This document shows positions 36,755 to 45,640 of a stretch of 64,000 bases of DNA, piece after piece. Numbering within the stretch: the first letter of the stretch is position 1; every line of letters begins with the position of its first letter. This DNA comes from JADJVL01 sp039812765 (GTDB lineage Bacteria; Acidobacteriota; Holophagae; Holophagales; Holophagaceae), in the NCBI GenBank assembly GCA_039812765.1, contig JBDIBF010000007.1, positions 1 to 64,000 on the forward strand, written 5' to 3'. The position numbers and the translations under genes were made by a program. The notes below the pieces were generated by a model, which saw nothing but the letters and a program-made list of their open reading frames with translations, was not told where the DNA came from and searched no databases.

Positions 36755-37612
36755 TCAGAGCCTCACCCGCAGCCCCGCCAGCCGCCAGGCCTCTGCGAGG
36801 TCCTCTCGCCGCAGGGCGAGGTGGATGGCCTCCTCCAGCGATTCCGCGGATTGCGGATCGCCAGCCCTGTGTTCCACACCCGCCAGGTCCGGAAGCTCGG
36901 CGGTGTTGGCCAGGCGGCCCAGGTCGTTGGCGCTGAGGATGTGGCTGGCCTTCAGGACCTCGGGCACGGCCTCCCAGCCGATGGGCTGGCCCGCGGGTTT
37001 GGCCACCTCGAAGAGCGCGTCGCCGAAGGCGCGGGTGTAGCAGGCGCCGCCGTTGCGGCCCACGTGGTCGAGCTTCGCGGGGTCGGGGAGGTCGCCCTTG
37101 AGCAGCTCCTCCTTCACATGGAAGCAGAGCACCTCGCCGATCACCATGAGGCCGCTACCGGGGCCCGAGCCCAGCTCGAGGATCTCCTTCAGGCGGCACT
37201 CCATCTGCACCGGCGATTCGCCCACCAGCGCAGCCTTCACCAGGCGCGCGGGAAGGGGCGTGAAGCCGCTCTTGAGGAACTCGTCCACGCCGTCGCCGTA
37301 CTCCGCCGAGGCCACGTTCATCTGCTGCACCATGGCGTGGCTCACCGTGGCCACCACGAACTCCTTCACCGCCGCGATGTTGAGGTAGGTGTGCTTCAGC
37401 GTGCCGTCGCGGCCCCGGCGGTTTGGCGCGAAGGCGATCGTGGGCGGGTTCGAGCCGAAGGCGTTGAAGAAGGAGAAGGGCGACAGGTTACGCACCCCCG
37501 CCGCGTCCACCGTGGACGCGAAGGCGATGGGCCTCGGCGCGACGGATGCGCAGAGCCAGGCGTTCGCCTGGATGGGGTTCAGGTCGGCGGCGAGGACGGT
37601 GCGGGTGGGCAT
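36755..37612 (-). CDS. Flavin reductase-like domain protein
   Basis: 285 residues. The FMN-binding split barrel is seen from ASVAPRPIAFASTVDAAG through NLSPFSFFNAFGSNPPTIAFAP and KHTYLNIAAVKEFVVATVS, the pattern of the DIM6/NTAB flavin reductases. The C-terminal third (after about 200) is less typical. These proteins use FMN to reduce flavins or act in oxygenase systems; the partner is unknown. The gene converges on the OmpA-like gene with 19 bp between the stop codons and no obvious terminator. Confidence 0.85.
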   Translation of the reverse strand: MPTRTVLAADLNPIQANAWLCASVAPRPIAFASTVDAAGVRNLSPFSFFNAFGSNPPTIAFAPNRRGRDGTLKHTYLNIAAVKEFVVATVSHAMVQQMNVASAEYGDGVDEFLKSGFTPLPARLVKAALVGESPVQMECRLKEILELGSGPGSGLMVIGEVLCFHVKEELLKGDLPDPAKLDHVGRNGGACYTRAFGDALFEVAKPAGQPIGWEAVPEVLKASHILSANDLGRLANTAELPDLAGVEHRAGDPQSAESLEEAIHLALRREDLAEAWRLAGLRVRL

Positions 37613-37685
37613 GGGGAGAGTTTAATCCCATGGACTGGAACGGCCTGAGTGTCCAGAAGCCTCCCGGCCACTCGGAACCCTTCAA

Positions 37686-37997
37686 GGGGTTGACCTTCCA
37701 AAGGCACCACGATCCAGCGCCGACGTGCCTTCCGGCGACGCTGGATCGCGGTTCGGCCAAGCGACAGCGCGGCAGGACCATGAAAGGTGGACGTCCCGGT
37801 GCCTGCAGGAGAGGTGGGACGATTGAAAGGGTGTCCCGGCCGGCCAAGCGGCAGACTTCCGGCCGTGCCGTCCCCATCGTCCGTGCACCACCGTGCCCGC
37901 TCGTCTCTACCCTGCCGCGCTCCGCTTGGCCGCACCTCGGTTGGCCATGGCCCGAAGGGCGCGGGCCATGGCCAACCGAGGTGCCGTGATCAACCCC
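37686..37997. repeat. Paired long-hairpin element R3
   Basis: In the 443-bp gap between the flavin reductase-like and amidohydrolase genes. Outer ends GGGGTTGACC and its near-complement GATCAACCCC form imperfect terminal inverted repeats. Hairpin E covers 37710-37748 (10-bp outer stem CGATCCAGCG plus an inner CGCCG/CGGCG). Hairpin F pairs 37932-37954 with 37962-37984, 23 bp perfect, loop AAGGGCG. An internal inverted repeat joins 37755-37776 and 37911-37931 with one indel. No gene is visible in the gap. Confidence 0.8.
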
Positions 37998-38055
37998 AGC
38001 CTGTCCGAAGCGTTCCGTCCTACCTCTTGGAAGGGACCCGGATGACCCGGACGGC

Positions 38056-39336
38056 CTACCGCTCCCGCACCACCTGCCCGCCCTTCATCACGAACGTGAT
38101 CCTCTGCAGCGCCGTGATGTCCTGCAGTGGATCCTCCTTCACGGCCACGAGGTCCGCGTAGCGGCCATCCTCGACGGCGCCCATATGCTTGCTCTGGCGC
38201 AGCAGCTCGGCGGCGTTCCAGGTGGCGGCCTGGATGGCCTGCATGGGGGTCATGCCGTGCTTCACCAGCAGGGCCAGCTCCCGGGCGGGATTCTCGGTCC
38301 AGGCGAAGCCGCCGGCGTCGCTGCCGTTGGCGATCTTCACGCCCTTCGCCACCGCCCGGCGCAGGGCCTTGCCGGCGAGCTCGGGCATCTGCAGCCACAC
38401 GCCGCCGCGGCCCTTGGCCACGTACTCGCCCACGTAGAGCGTGGGACACCACCACGTGCCCTGGGCGATGGCGCGGTCCATCAGCGGCTCCGTGAAGCCG
38501 TAGCCGTGCTCGATGGAGTCGAAGCCCGCGGAGAGCGCCGCGTCGATGCCGTCGAAGCCCATGGCGTGGGCGGCGGCGTACTTGCCGAGGCGGTGGGCTT
38601 CGTCCACGAAGGTCCGCAGCTCCTCGGGGGTGAAGTTCACCATGGAGCGCAGGCGGCCGTCCTCGGCGACGACGTAGCGGCGGTCCACGTAGACCTTGAT
38701 CCAGTCCGCCCCGAACTTCACCTGCTCGCGCACGCCCTTCCGGATCTCCTGGACGCCGTCCACCACCTGCACGCCGTCGGGCACCTTGAGCTCCCAACTG
38801 TAGCCCGAGAGCGGGTACATGCCCGTGGCGCTGAAGGCCCGGGTGGCCACGAACATGCGCGGGCCCGCCACCACGCCGTTCTGGATGGCGCGCTTGAGGT
38901 CCACGTCGGCGTACATGGCGCCCTCGGTCTCGAGGTCCCGGATCGCCGTGAAGCCCCACCACAGCGCCCGCCCCGCGGCCTGGGAGGCCCTGAGCGTCCG
39001 ATACGGGATGCTCTCCTTCAGGAGCTGCTCGTCGTAGTCCGCCGCCGTGATGTCGCCCTGGAGGAGCACGTGGGTGTGGGCGTCGATCAACCCGGGCAGC
39101 ACCGTCATCCCGGAAAGGTCGATGGCCGGCGTGTCCTTGGGCGCCTGCTGCTGGGCCCAGGCCCAGGAGCCGACGGCCTTGATGCGGTCGCCCTCGATGA
39201 GGATGCCCTGGTCCTCGAGGACGCGGTTGAAGTGGGGGTCGATGAGACGGCCGGCGTGGACCAGCTTGAGGGCGGGCGCCTGGCCCAGGAGCAGGCCGCC
39301 GGCCAGCAGGGCGAGTAGGGCGGATCGGAGGGCCAT
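38056..39336 (-). CDS. Exported amidohydrolase, imidazolonepropionase-like
   Basis: 426 residues. A signal peptide (ALRSALLALLAGGLLLGQA) precedes a metal-dependent TIM-barrel hydrolase. Metal ligands: GLIDAHTHV, a lysine in the FGADWIKVYVD strand, HAMGFDG, SIEHGYGF and the Asp in IANGSDAGGF. The small beta domain closes the C-terminus (ADLVAVKEDPLQDI). Members are annotated as imidazolonepropionase-like or Xaa-Pro dipeptidase-like; the periplasmic location implies a peptide or amide substrate. It sits 28 bp downstream of the fumarylacetoacetate hydrolase gene on the same strand. Confidence 0.88.
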   Translation of the reverse strand: MALRSALLALLAGGLLLGQAPALKLVHAGRLIDPHFNRVLEDQGILIEGDRIKAVGSWAWAQQQAPKDTPAIDLSGMTVLPGLIDAHTHVLLQGDITAADYDEQLLKESIPYRTLRASQAAGRALWWGFTAIRDLETEGAMYADVDLKRAIQNGVVAGPRMFVATRAFSATGMYPLSGYSWELKVPDGVQVVDGVQEIRKGVREQVKFGADWIKVYVDRRYVVAEDGRLRSMVNFTPEELRTFVDEAHRLGKYAAAHAMGFDGIDAALSAGFDSIEHGYGFTEPLMDRAIAQGTWWCPTLYVGEYVAKGRGGVWLQMPELAGKALRRAVAKGVKIANGSDAGGFAWTENPARELALLVKHGMTPMQAIQAATWNAAELLRQSKHMGAVEDGRYADLVAVKEDPLQDITALQRITFVMKGGQVVRER

Positions 39337-39364
39337 GGATGCTCCCGCGGAAGGGTGGATGCGC

Positions 39365-40378
39365 TCAGGCGCCGGCTTCGCCGCTCGGGCTGCCGGCGTA
39401 GAGGTCCGGCAGCACGCCGCCCACCAGGTGGGCGGGCATGCCGATCAGGCGTTCGGGCGCATGGACCACCGTGTTGACCAGGCGGCCCAGGCCTCCGATC
39501 TCCATGACCACCTCGTCGCCGGCCTTGAGCCAGAGGTTGTCGGTGATCTTCGAGCCGTTCAGCTCCAGCAGGCAGCCTGTGCCCACGGTGCCGCTGCCGA
39601 TGACCTCGCCTGCGTGCATCTGGATGCCGTAGCTGGTGCGCTGGAGGATCTGGGCGAAGGTCCAGTTCATGGAGTCCGCGTTGCCGTCGGAGAGCCTCCG
39701 CCCGTTCACGTCGCAGGTCATGCGGGCGTGGAGGATCTCGCCCCGCTCCGTCTTCTCCAGGGGCAGCTCGTCCTTGGTCACCAGCCAGGGCCCGAGGGAG
39801 GTCGCGAAATCCTTGCCTTTGCAGGGGCCGAGGGAGAGCTTCATCTCCTCCATCTGGAGCATCCGGGCGCTCCAGTCGTTCATCACCATGTAGCCGAAGA
39901 TGGCCGCGTCGGCCTCCTCGAGGGTGGCGTTCCTCAGGGGCCGCCCGGTGACGATGGCCACCTCCAGCTCGAAGTCCAGCCGCGCGAGGTGGTGGTCCTG
40001 GACCCTGACTTCGCCCGGGCCCGTGACCGCCAGATGGTTGGTGAAGTAGGTGACGGGGAAGAGGTCGAACTCGGGGATCATGTCCAGCCCGCGGTTGCGC
40101 CGGGCGGTGGCCACGTGCTGGCGGAAGGCGTAGCCGTCCCGCATGGAGACGGGCCGCGGCACGGGGGCGAGCAGCGTCACGTCCCCGGCCTCGAGAAGCG
40201 TCTTCGGAGCGCCGGCGGCGGCCCGAGCCAGGGGCATCAGCTCGTCCTGGCGCCGGATCAGGGTGAGCATGTCCACCGCGAGGCGGGGCTCCTGCGCCGC
40301 GAAATCCAGGATCCGCCCGTCGCCGAGCACCGCGCCGATCTTCTCGGCCTCCCCGTGGAGGAACGTCACCAGCTTCAT
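39365..40378 (-). CDS. Fumarylacetoacetate hydrolase-family protein
   Basis: 337 residues. The FAH fold carries YAFRQHVATARRNRG and the metal-binding Glu and Asp in LDFELEVAIV and GYMVMNDWSAR, with SLGPCKGKDFATSLGPWLVT and the later EVIGSGTVGTGC. Length and an N-terminal domain of about 90 residues match the bacterial fumarylacetoacetase-type enzymes that finish tyrosine breakdown; hmgA at 33729 makes that role plausible. Other family members cleave different acylpyruvates. A terminator on the same strand (40420-40447) separates it from the receptor gene upstream. Confidence 0.88.
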   Translation of the reverse strand: MKLVTFLHGEAEKIGAVLGDGRILDFAAQEPRLAVDMLTLIRRQDELMPLARAAAGAPKTLLEAGDVTLLAPVPRPVSMRDGYAFRQHVATARRNRGLDMIPEFDLFPVTYFTNHLAVTGPGEVRVQDHHLARLDFELEVAIVTGRPLRNATLEEADAAIFGYMVMNDWSARMLQMEEMKLSLGPCKGKDFATSLGPWLVTKDELPLEKTERGEILHARMTCDVNGRRLSDGNADSMNWTFAQILQRTSYGIQMHAGEVIGSGTVGTGCLLELNGSKITDNLWLKAGDEVVMEIGGLGRLVNTVVHAPERLIGMPAHLVGGVLPDLYAGSPSGEAGA

Positions 40379-40419
40379 CCGATCACCTCGCCTTCAGCAT
40401 AGACGGCGCGGCCCGGGAC

Positions 40420-40447
40420 GAAAAAGCGCCCGGCGGGGCCGGGCGCT
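40420..40447 (-). terminator. Terminator of the Oar-type receptor gene
   Basis: On the minus strand AGCGCCCGGC and GCCGGGCGCT form a 10-bp stem followed by TTTTT, 18 bp after the receptor stop. Confidence 0.85.
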
Positions 40448-40465
40448 GGTTGGCGGCCAAGGGGC

Positions 40466-43400
40466 TCAGAACGTGAAGCGCACGCCCGCCTGGATGTTCC
40501 GGTTGTTGTCGGCGCTGGTGACGATGGGGGAGCCGAAGGCGGGCGCGCCGGGGGGCGGCGTCTGGAAGTTCTGCACCTTGGTGATGTTGTAGTGGTTGAA
40601 GACGTTGAAGACCTCGAGGATCAGGTCGAGGCCGACCTTGTCGCTGGGCTTGAAGTTGCGCGAGACGCGCAGGTCCACGTTGGTGATGCTCGGGGTCGTC
40701 TCGGAATTGCGCTTCACACCCGCCGGCCGGTCGGCCGGGGCGCTGAGGCCCTCGCCGTTGCCCAGGAGGGTGCCGGCGAAGGGGCCGCTCGCGAGCGTGC
40801 CGTAGTCCGCGTCCACGCCGGTCCACAGGCTGTAGGGCCGTCCGGACGCGTACTTCCCGATGAGGGCGATCACCCAGTTCCGGGTCCAGGCCGAACCCAT
40901 ACCCTTGGTGTTGAACACGGCGCTGAGGTTGACGCGGTGGCGCTGGTCGTGGTTGCTCGGCCCCATCTCGGAGGCGGGGTCGAAGGTGTTCTGGGGGGCG
41001 TACTGCGTGAGCCAGTCGATGTAGTTGTCCTCCGACTTGCTCCAGGCGTAGCTGGCGCTGATGGCCATCATGTCCCGGAGCTGCCACGCCATGCCCACCG
41101 TCACGGAGGTGTACTTGCTCTCGCCCGTGCCGTCGTATCGGAAGATGGCGGAGTAGGGGATGCCGGTGGGCCCGAAGCGGATGGGATTCCGCAGGCGCGT
41201 GTTGGTTCCCGCCTCCACCGTGTTCTGGTCGCCGACGAAGCCCGGGTTCGGGATGCTGGAGTTGATGTCCCGCACGTTCATGAAGTGTTCGCCCTTGGAG
41301 TGCACGCCGTCCAGGGTGAACTTCAGGCTGGGACGGGGGCTCCACTCGAAGCCCAGGTTGGCCTGCTTGGTCTCCGGGGCCTCGTAGTCGCCGGGGAGCA
41401 GGAGCACCTTGCCGCCCCGGGCGGTGGACGGGTTGCCCGGCACGAAGGGGCCGAGGGCCGTGGCGAAGGTCTGGTAGCGACGGTTGGCGCCGCCGTCCGC
41501 GCTCGCCCAGGAGGCGAAGGTGTTGGGGGCGCGGCGGCCGATGGTCTGGAGGTCGGTGCCGTTGGAGAGGAAGACCGCGCCGTAGGGGCCGAGCTGGGTG
41601 CGTCCGACGAAGACGCCGTAGCCGCCGTAGACGCGGGTCACGGGGGTCGCCTGCCAGGTGAAGGAGACACGGGGCGAGACCTTGCTGCTGCTCCAGTCGT
41701 TGCTGTGGCGGCGCAGCGCGGCGAAGTCGTAGGGGCCGCGGCCGGTGGCGGTGGCGCCGGTGGCGCCGGTGACCGCCCCGATGCTCCCCGAGGACAGGGC
41801 GTCGGCGCCGAAGGGGCCCGTGGGGTTCTCGAGGAAGTCGTAGTCGGCGGTGTCCTTGAAGGCGGGCAGGTCCTCCCGGTCGTAGCGCACGCCGAGCTTG
41901 AGGGTGAACTTCGGGGTGACCTGCCAGTCGGCCTGGGCGAAGGCGCTGTAGTAGTTCACGTCGAAGTTGAGGTAGTCCTCGCCGAAGCCCTGGACGAAGG
42001 CGGCGGGCATGCCGAAGCCCCCGTAGGGGTTCGCGGCGTTCAGCGCCGCGATGCCGTTGCTGAAGCCCGGGATGGCCTGGAACCGGTAGATGCCGGAGAA
42101 GTTCAGGGGGAGCGCGCCTTCGATGTTGGTGCGCATCAGGTCCACGCCCAGCTTCAGGGTCACCTTGTCGAAGAAGATGCTTCCGGTGTCGCTCAGCTGG
42201 TAGGTCTTCTCCGTGCGGACCTGGGGCAGGAAGCGCTGGGTCCCGAAGGTGGCGGCGCCGAGGATCTCCACGTAGGGGCCCTTGGTGTCGTCGAGGCTGA
42301 TCAGCTCGTGGTCCCGCAGGCTCCAGAGGAGGCGGAAGTCGTTGACGAAGCGCGCCGAGGCGTTCCAGAGGTGGGAGAGGCTGGCGCTCCGGTCCTCGAT
42401 GCGGCGGGCGCCGCCGGCGCTGCGGTCCGTCAGGCCGCCCCACTCGAGCTGGTTCTCGTTGTACTCCTTGGCCCAGGTGAACCGGCCGCTCCAGCGGCTG
42501 GTGTCGCTCTGCGCCCAGTCCAGCTTCACGATGCCGGTGGTGACGTTCTCCACGAAGGGCACCAGGCCCTGGGACACCTTGAAGCCGGTGCGCTGGAGGA
42601 TGGTCGCCGCGGTGCTGGAGTCGATGGTCACGTTGTTGGCGTCGTTCTTGTCGAAGCGCTCCACCGAGGCGAAGTAGAAGAGCTTGTCCTTGATGATGGG
42701 CCCGCCGACGGTGGCGCCGTACTGGTTCTGCTTGAGCTGGGATTCGCTCGCGGACAGCGGGCGCTTGGCGTCCACCTTGCCGTCCCGGCGGAAGTAGAAG
42801 AGGGTGCCGCCGAACTGGTTGCCGCCGCTCTTGGTGACCACGTTCACCGTGCCGCCCGCCGCCCGGCCGTATTCCGCGGAGAAGCCGTTGGTGACCACCT
42901 GGAATTCCTGCACCGCGTCCTGGCTGAAAGTGGTACGCACCGAGCCGGTGGAGACGTCGTTGTTGTCGAGGCCGTCCACCATCACGTTGTTGAGTCGGGG
43001 GTTCACGCCGGCGAACACGAGGCCCGAGTTGGCCGCGGCGCCGCCGTTGTCCGGGCTGTTGGCCGTGGTCACGCCGGGCGTGGTGAGGCTGAAGTCCTCG
43101 AAGCGGCGGCGGTTGATCGGCAGGTTGTTTATCAGGTTGTTGTCGATGACCGTGGAGACCTGGGTGCGCGTGGGATCCACCAGCGTGGCCTCGCCCACCA
43201 CCTCCACCGTGGCCTGGGCCTCCACGGGGCTGAGGTCCACGTTCAGCTCGGTGGTGTTGGCGATGCGCAGGGTGATGTCCTTGATGCGCTTGGCCTGGAA
43301 GGTGGGAGCCTCCACCGACAGGGTGTAGGAGCCCGGGGGCAGGAGCCGGAAGCTGAAGTTGCCGTTGGCGTCCGAGGTGAGGACGCGGGTCTGGTTGGTG

Positions 43401-43567
43401 GAATCCTGGGTCAGGCGCACCACGGCCTTGGGGATGGGGGCGCCGCCGGGGGAGCGGACCTGCCCGCGCAGGTCGGCGGTGGTGACGCCGGTGCTCTGGG
43501 CCGCGAGGCTCATGGAGAGGGTGGTGAGGGCCGCCAAGCTCAGGGAGGGGGACAGTCGGAAGGCCAT
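40466..43567 (-). CDS. Oar-type TonB-dependent outer-membrane receptor
   Basis: 1,033 residues. A signal peptide (LSLAALTTLSMSLAAQS) is followed by a carboxypeptidase-regulatory-like domain (about 28-110: GQVRSPGGAPIPKAVVRL, LLPPGSYTLSVEAP), a plug (NLPINRRRFEDFSLTTPGV, VMVDGLDNNDVSTGSVR, QEFQVVTNGFSAEYGRAAGG) and a 22-strand barrel ending in GVRFTF. The plug motifs match the large receptor family expanded in Acidobacteriota and Myxococcus (Oar). Substrate is unknown; glycans or proteins are likely. CGGAG and spacing select the ATG at 43567; a promoter lies at 43619-43647. It is a single-gene transcription unit. Confidence 0.92.
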   Translation of the reverse strand: MAFRLSPSLSLAALTTLSMSLAAQSTGVTTADLRGQVRSPGGAPIPKAVVRLTQDSTNQTRVLTSDANGNFSFRLLPPGSYTLSVEAPTFQAKRIKDITLRIANTTELNVDLSPVEAQATVEVVGEATLVDPTRTQVSTVIDNNLINNLPINRRRFEDFSLTTPGVTTANSPDNGGAAANSGLVFAGVNPRLNNVMVDGLDNNDVSTGSVRTTFSQDAVQEFQVVTNGFSAEYGRAAGGTVNVVTKSGGNQFGGTLFYFRRDGKVDAKRPLSASESQLKQNQYGATVGGPIIKDKLFYFASVERFDKNDANNVTIDSSTAATILQRTGFKVSQGLVPFVENVTTGIVKLDWAQSDTSRWSGRFTWAKEYNENQLEWGGLTDRSAGGARRIEDRSASLSHLWNASARFVNDFRLLWSLRDHELISLDDTKGPYVEILGAATFGTQRFLPQVRTEKTYQLSDTGSIFFDKVTLKLGVDLMRTNIEGALPLNFSGIYRFQAIPGFSNGIAALNAANPYGGFGMPAAFVQGFGEDYLNFDVNYYSAFAQADWQVTPKFTLKLGVRYDREDLPAFKDTADYDFLENPTGPFGADALSSGSIGAVTGATGATATGRGPYDFAALRRHSNDWSSSKVSPRVSFTWQATPVTRVYGGYGVFVGRTQLGPYGAVFLSNGTDLQTIGRRAPNTFASWASADGGANRRYQTFATALGPFVPGNPSTARGGKVLLLPGDYEAPETKQANLGFEWSPRPSLKFTLDGVHSKGEHFMNVRDINSSIPNPGFVGDQNTVEAGTNTRLRNPIRFGPTGIPYSAIFRYDGTGESKYTSVTVGMAWQLRDMMAISASYAWSKSEDNYIDWLTQYAPQNTFDPASEMGPSNHDQRHRVNLSAVFNTKGMGSAWTRNWVIALIGKYASGRPYSLWTGVDADYGTLASGPFAGTLLGNGEGLSAPADRPAGVKRNSETTPSITNVDLRVSRNFKPSDKVGLDLILEVFNVFNHYNITKVQNFQTPPPGAPAFGSPIVTSADNNRNIQAGVRFTF

Positions 43568-43618
43568 GGGGACTCCATGATGGGAGGTGAAGACGGGCGG
43601 ACCGGATAGGGTGCCCCG

Positions 43619-43647
43619 AGGATAGAAAGATTCCCCGGAGGGCGCAA
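43619..43647 (-). promoter_or_regulatory. Receptor gene promoter
   Basis: Minus-strand TTGCGC (43647-43642) and TATCCT (43624-43619) with a 17-bp spacer, 52 bp before the receptor start. The interval up to the bioA stop is unusually AT-rich for this genome. Confidence 0.45.
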
Positions 43648-43659
43648 GCAATCGAAATA

Positions 43660-45021
43660 TCAAAATAAAAGCTCGGCCAACTCCTGAACGGCGCCGTGGA
43701 TCCGGGCGGGCGGGGTGGCCAGGGGCGGCAGCAGGTAGAGGCAGTCCCCCAGGGGGCGGACGAGGAGCCCGCGGTCGAGGGCGCGGCGGTGGAAGCGCCA
43801 GCCGAAGCGAGCCTCCACGGGGTGCGGGCGCCCGGTGCGGGGATCCACCACGGCGCAGGCGGCGATGCAGCCGAGGGTGCGCGCGCGGCGGACGGCAGGA
43901 TGCGCCGCGAGGCCGCTCCACGCTTCTCGCAACGCGTCGGCGAGGGCCTGCGCCCGCTCCAGGACGGGCGTCTCCTCGAAGAGGGCGAGGTTCGCGCAGG
44001 CCGAGGCGCAGGCGATGGGGTTGGCGGTGAAGCTGTGCCCGTGGAAAAAAGTGCGCATCTCCGCGTAGTCACCCCAGAAATGCCCGAAGACCTCCTCCGT
44101 GGCCCAGGTGAGGGCGAGGGGCAGGATGCCGCCGGTGAGCCCCTTGGACAGGCAGAGCAGGTCCGGCGCGACGCCCGCCTGCTCCAGGGCGAGGAAGGTC
44201 CCCGTCCGTCCGAAGCCGGTCATCACCTCGTCCAGGATCAGGTAGACGCCGTACCGGTCGCACTGGCGCCGGATCTCGCGGAGCAGCTCGGGGGCCCACA
44301 TGCGCATGCCCCCGGCGCCCTGGACCAGGGGCTCCGCGATGAAGGCCGCGAGGCGGGGACCCTTGGCCTCGAACCAAGCCTGGAGCGCCGTCAGCGCCGC
44401 CTCGAGGCCGGGCGACTCCGCCGGCGCCCCGGGGCCGACCTCACGGCGGGTGTCCTCGGGTACCTCGAGGGTGTCGCAGGCGAGGAGCAGCGGCGCGAAG
44501 AGCCCTGCCATGAAATTGCCCCGGTCCCCCACGCCGACCGCGCCGAGGGTGTCCCCGTGGTATCCGCCGGCCAGGGCGCCGAAGCGCTCCCGGCCGCGTT
44601 CGCCGCGCTGCAGCTGGGCCTGGAAGGCCATCTTGAGCGCCACCTCCACCGCCGTGCTGCCGTTGTCCGAGAAGAAGGCCCTCGTGAGGCCGGCGGGCAG
44701 CCTGGGACGCAGTCGCGCCACCAGCTCGATCGCGGGCTCGTGGGTGAAGCCCGCGAACATGACGTGGTCCAGCCGCGCGGCCTGCCGGGTGAGGGCCTCC
44801 GCCAGCCGGGGATGGCCATGGCCGTGGACGCAGGTCCACCAGGAGCTGATGCCGTCCAGGACCTTCCGCCCGTCCACCAGCAGCAGGTCCGGGCCTTCGC
44901 CGCCCACCACCGCCAGGGGTGGGTCGGCCTCGTGCTCCTTCATCTGCGTGAAGGGATGCCAGACGTGGGCGTGGTCGAAGGCGAGGCGGTCGAGCCAGGA
45001 CTCGGGCAGGGGGGAGGCCAT
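43660..45021 (-). CDS. bioA: Adenosylmethionine-8-amino-7-oxononanoate aminotransferase
   Basis: 453 residues. Converts KAPA to DAPA with S-adenosylmethionine as amino donor. Class III aminotransferase motifs: HVWHPFTQM at the N-terminus (BioA-specific), SSWWTCVHGHGHP, FSDNGSTAVEVALKMA, YHGDTLGAVGVG, LILDEVMTGFGRTG and LSKGLTGGILPLA, whose lysine holds PLP. Last gene of the minus-strand bioF-bioD-bioA run, 4 bp after bioD. Confidence 0.95.
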   Translation of the reverse strand: MASPLPESWLDRLAFDHAHVWHPFTQMKEHEADPPLAVVGGEGPDLLLVDGRKVLDGISSWWTCVHGHGHPRLAEALTRQAARLDHVMFAGFTHEPAIELVARLRPRLPAGLTRAFFSDNGSTAVEVALKMAFQAQLQRGERGRERFGALAGGYHGDTLGAVGVGDRGNFMAGLFAPLLLACDTLEVPEDTRREVGPGAPAESPGLEAALTALQAWFEAKGPRLAAFIAEPLVQGAGGMRMWAPELLREIRRQCDRYGVYLILDEVMTGFGRTGTFLALEQAGVAPDLLCLSKGLTGGILPLALTWATEEVFGHFWGDYAEMRTFFHGHSFTANPIACASACANLALFEETPVLERAQALADALREAWSGLAAHPAVRRARTLGCIAACAVVDPRTGRPHPVEARFGWRFHRRALDRGLLVRPLGDCLYLLPPLATPPARIHGAVQELAELLF

Positions 45022-45025
45022 GGGC

Positions 45026-45640
45026 TCAATCCTCCAGGACGTGAACGGGGACGGGCAGGAAGCGGGCCAGGATGGCGGCGTTCTCCGCCGCGGCCGCGTG
45101 GCTGCCGTCCAGGCCCGGGTTGAGGAGGACCGCCGGCACCCGCCAGCCGCGGAGCATGAGGGCCTCGCAGGTGAGCAGGGTGTGGTTGAGGGTCCCCAGC
45201 CCGCCCCGGGCCACCACCACCGCGGGGAAGCCCAGGTCCAGGGCCCATGCCGCGAAGACGCGGCCCGGCGCCAAGGGGACCGCCACGCCGCCGACGCCCT
45301 CCAGCAGCAGCCGCCCTTCCGCCGGGCGGGCCGCCCACGCGGCCAGGGTGTCCAGGTCCAGGACGCGGCCTTCCCGTTCGGCCGCGGCGAGGGGGGAGAG
45401 GGGCGCGGCCAGCACCAGGCCCGTCTCCGCCCGGATGCCCGGCCCCGCCACCGCCTGGGCGTCGGCCTCGGGATCCGAGCCGTCCCGGACGCCGGTCTGG
45501 AAGGGCTTGCGGTAGGTCACGGGGCCCTCGGCGGCCCAGGCCGCCGCGAGGGCGGCGGAGACCCGCGTCTTGCCCACGCCGGTGTCCGTGCCCAGCACCC
45601 ACAGGGGGGCGGGGAGGGAGGCCGCCAGGTCTGGAATCAA
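45026..45640 (-). CDS. bioD: Dethiobiotin synthetase
   Basis: 204 residues. Closes the ureido ring of dethiobiotin using CO2 and ATP. The P-loop is VLGTDTGVGKT, followed by YRKPFQTGV with the substrate lysine and a LLLEGVGGVAVPL segment. The likely start is a TTG at 45640 that overlaps the bioF stop (TTGA), with GGAGG 7 bp upstream inside bioF; I see no better ATG or GTG in this frame near the conserved N-terminus. Translational coupling to bioF is therefore likely. Confidence 0.9.
   Translation of the reverse strand: MIPDLAASLPAPLWVLGTDTGVGKTRVSAALAAAWAAEGPVTYRKPFQTGVRDGSDPEADAQAVAGPGIRAETGLVLAAPLSPLAAAEREGRVLDLDTLAAWAARPAEGRLLLEGVGGVAVPLAPGRVFAAWALDLGFPAVVVARGGLGTLNHTLLTCEALMLRGWRVPAVLLNPGLDGSHAAAAENAAILARFLPVPVHVLED

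Noticed and set aside
37787..38161. Small open frames across hairpin element R3
   Set aside because: They run through the hairpin arms, change frame use without any codon bias and have no ribosome site.
40592..43609. About 1,000-codon frame on the plus strand inside the receptor gene
   Set aside because: Same GC artefact; the minus strand encodes a full receptor with signal peptide and motifs.
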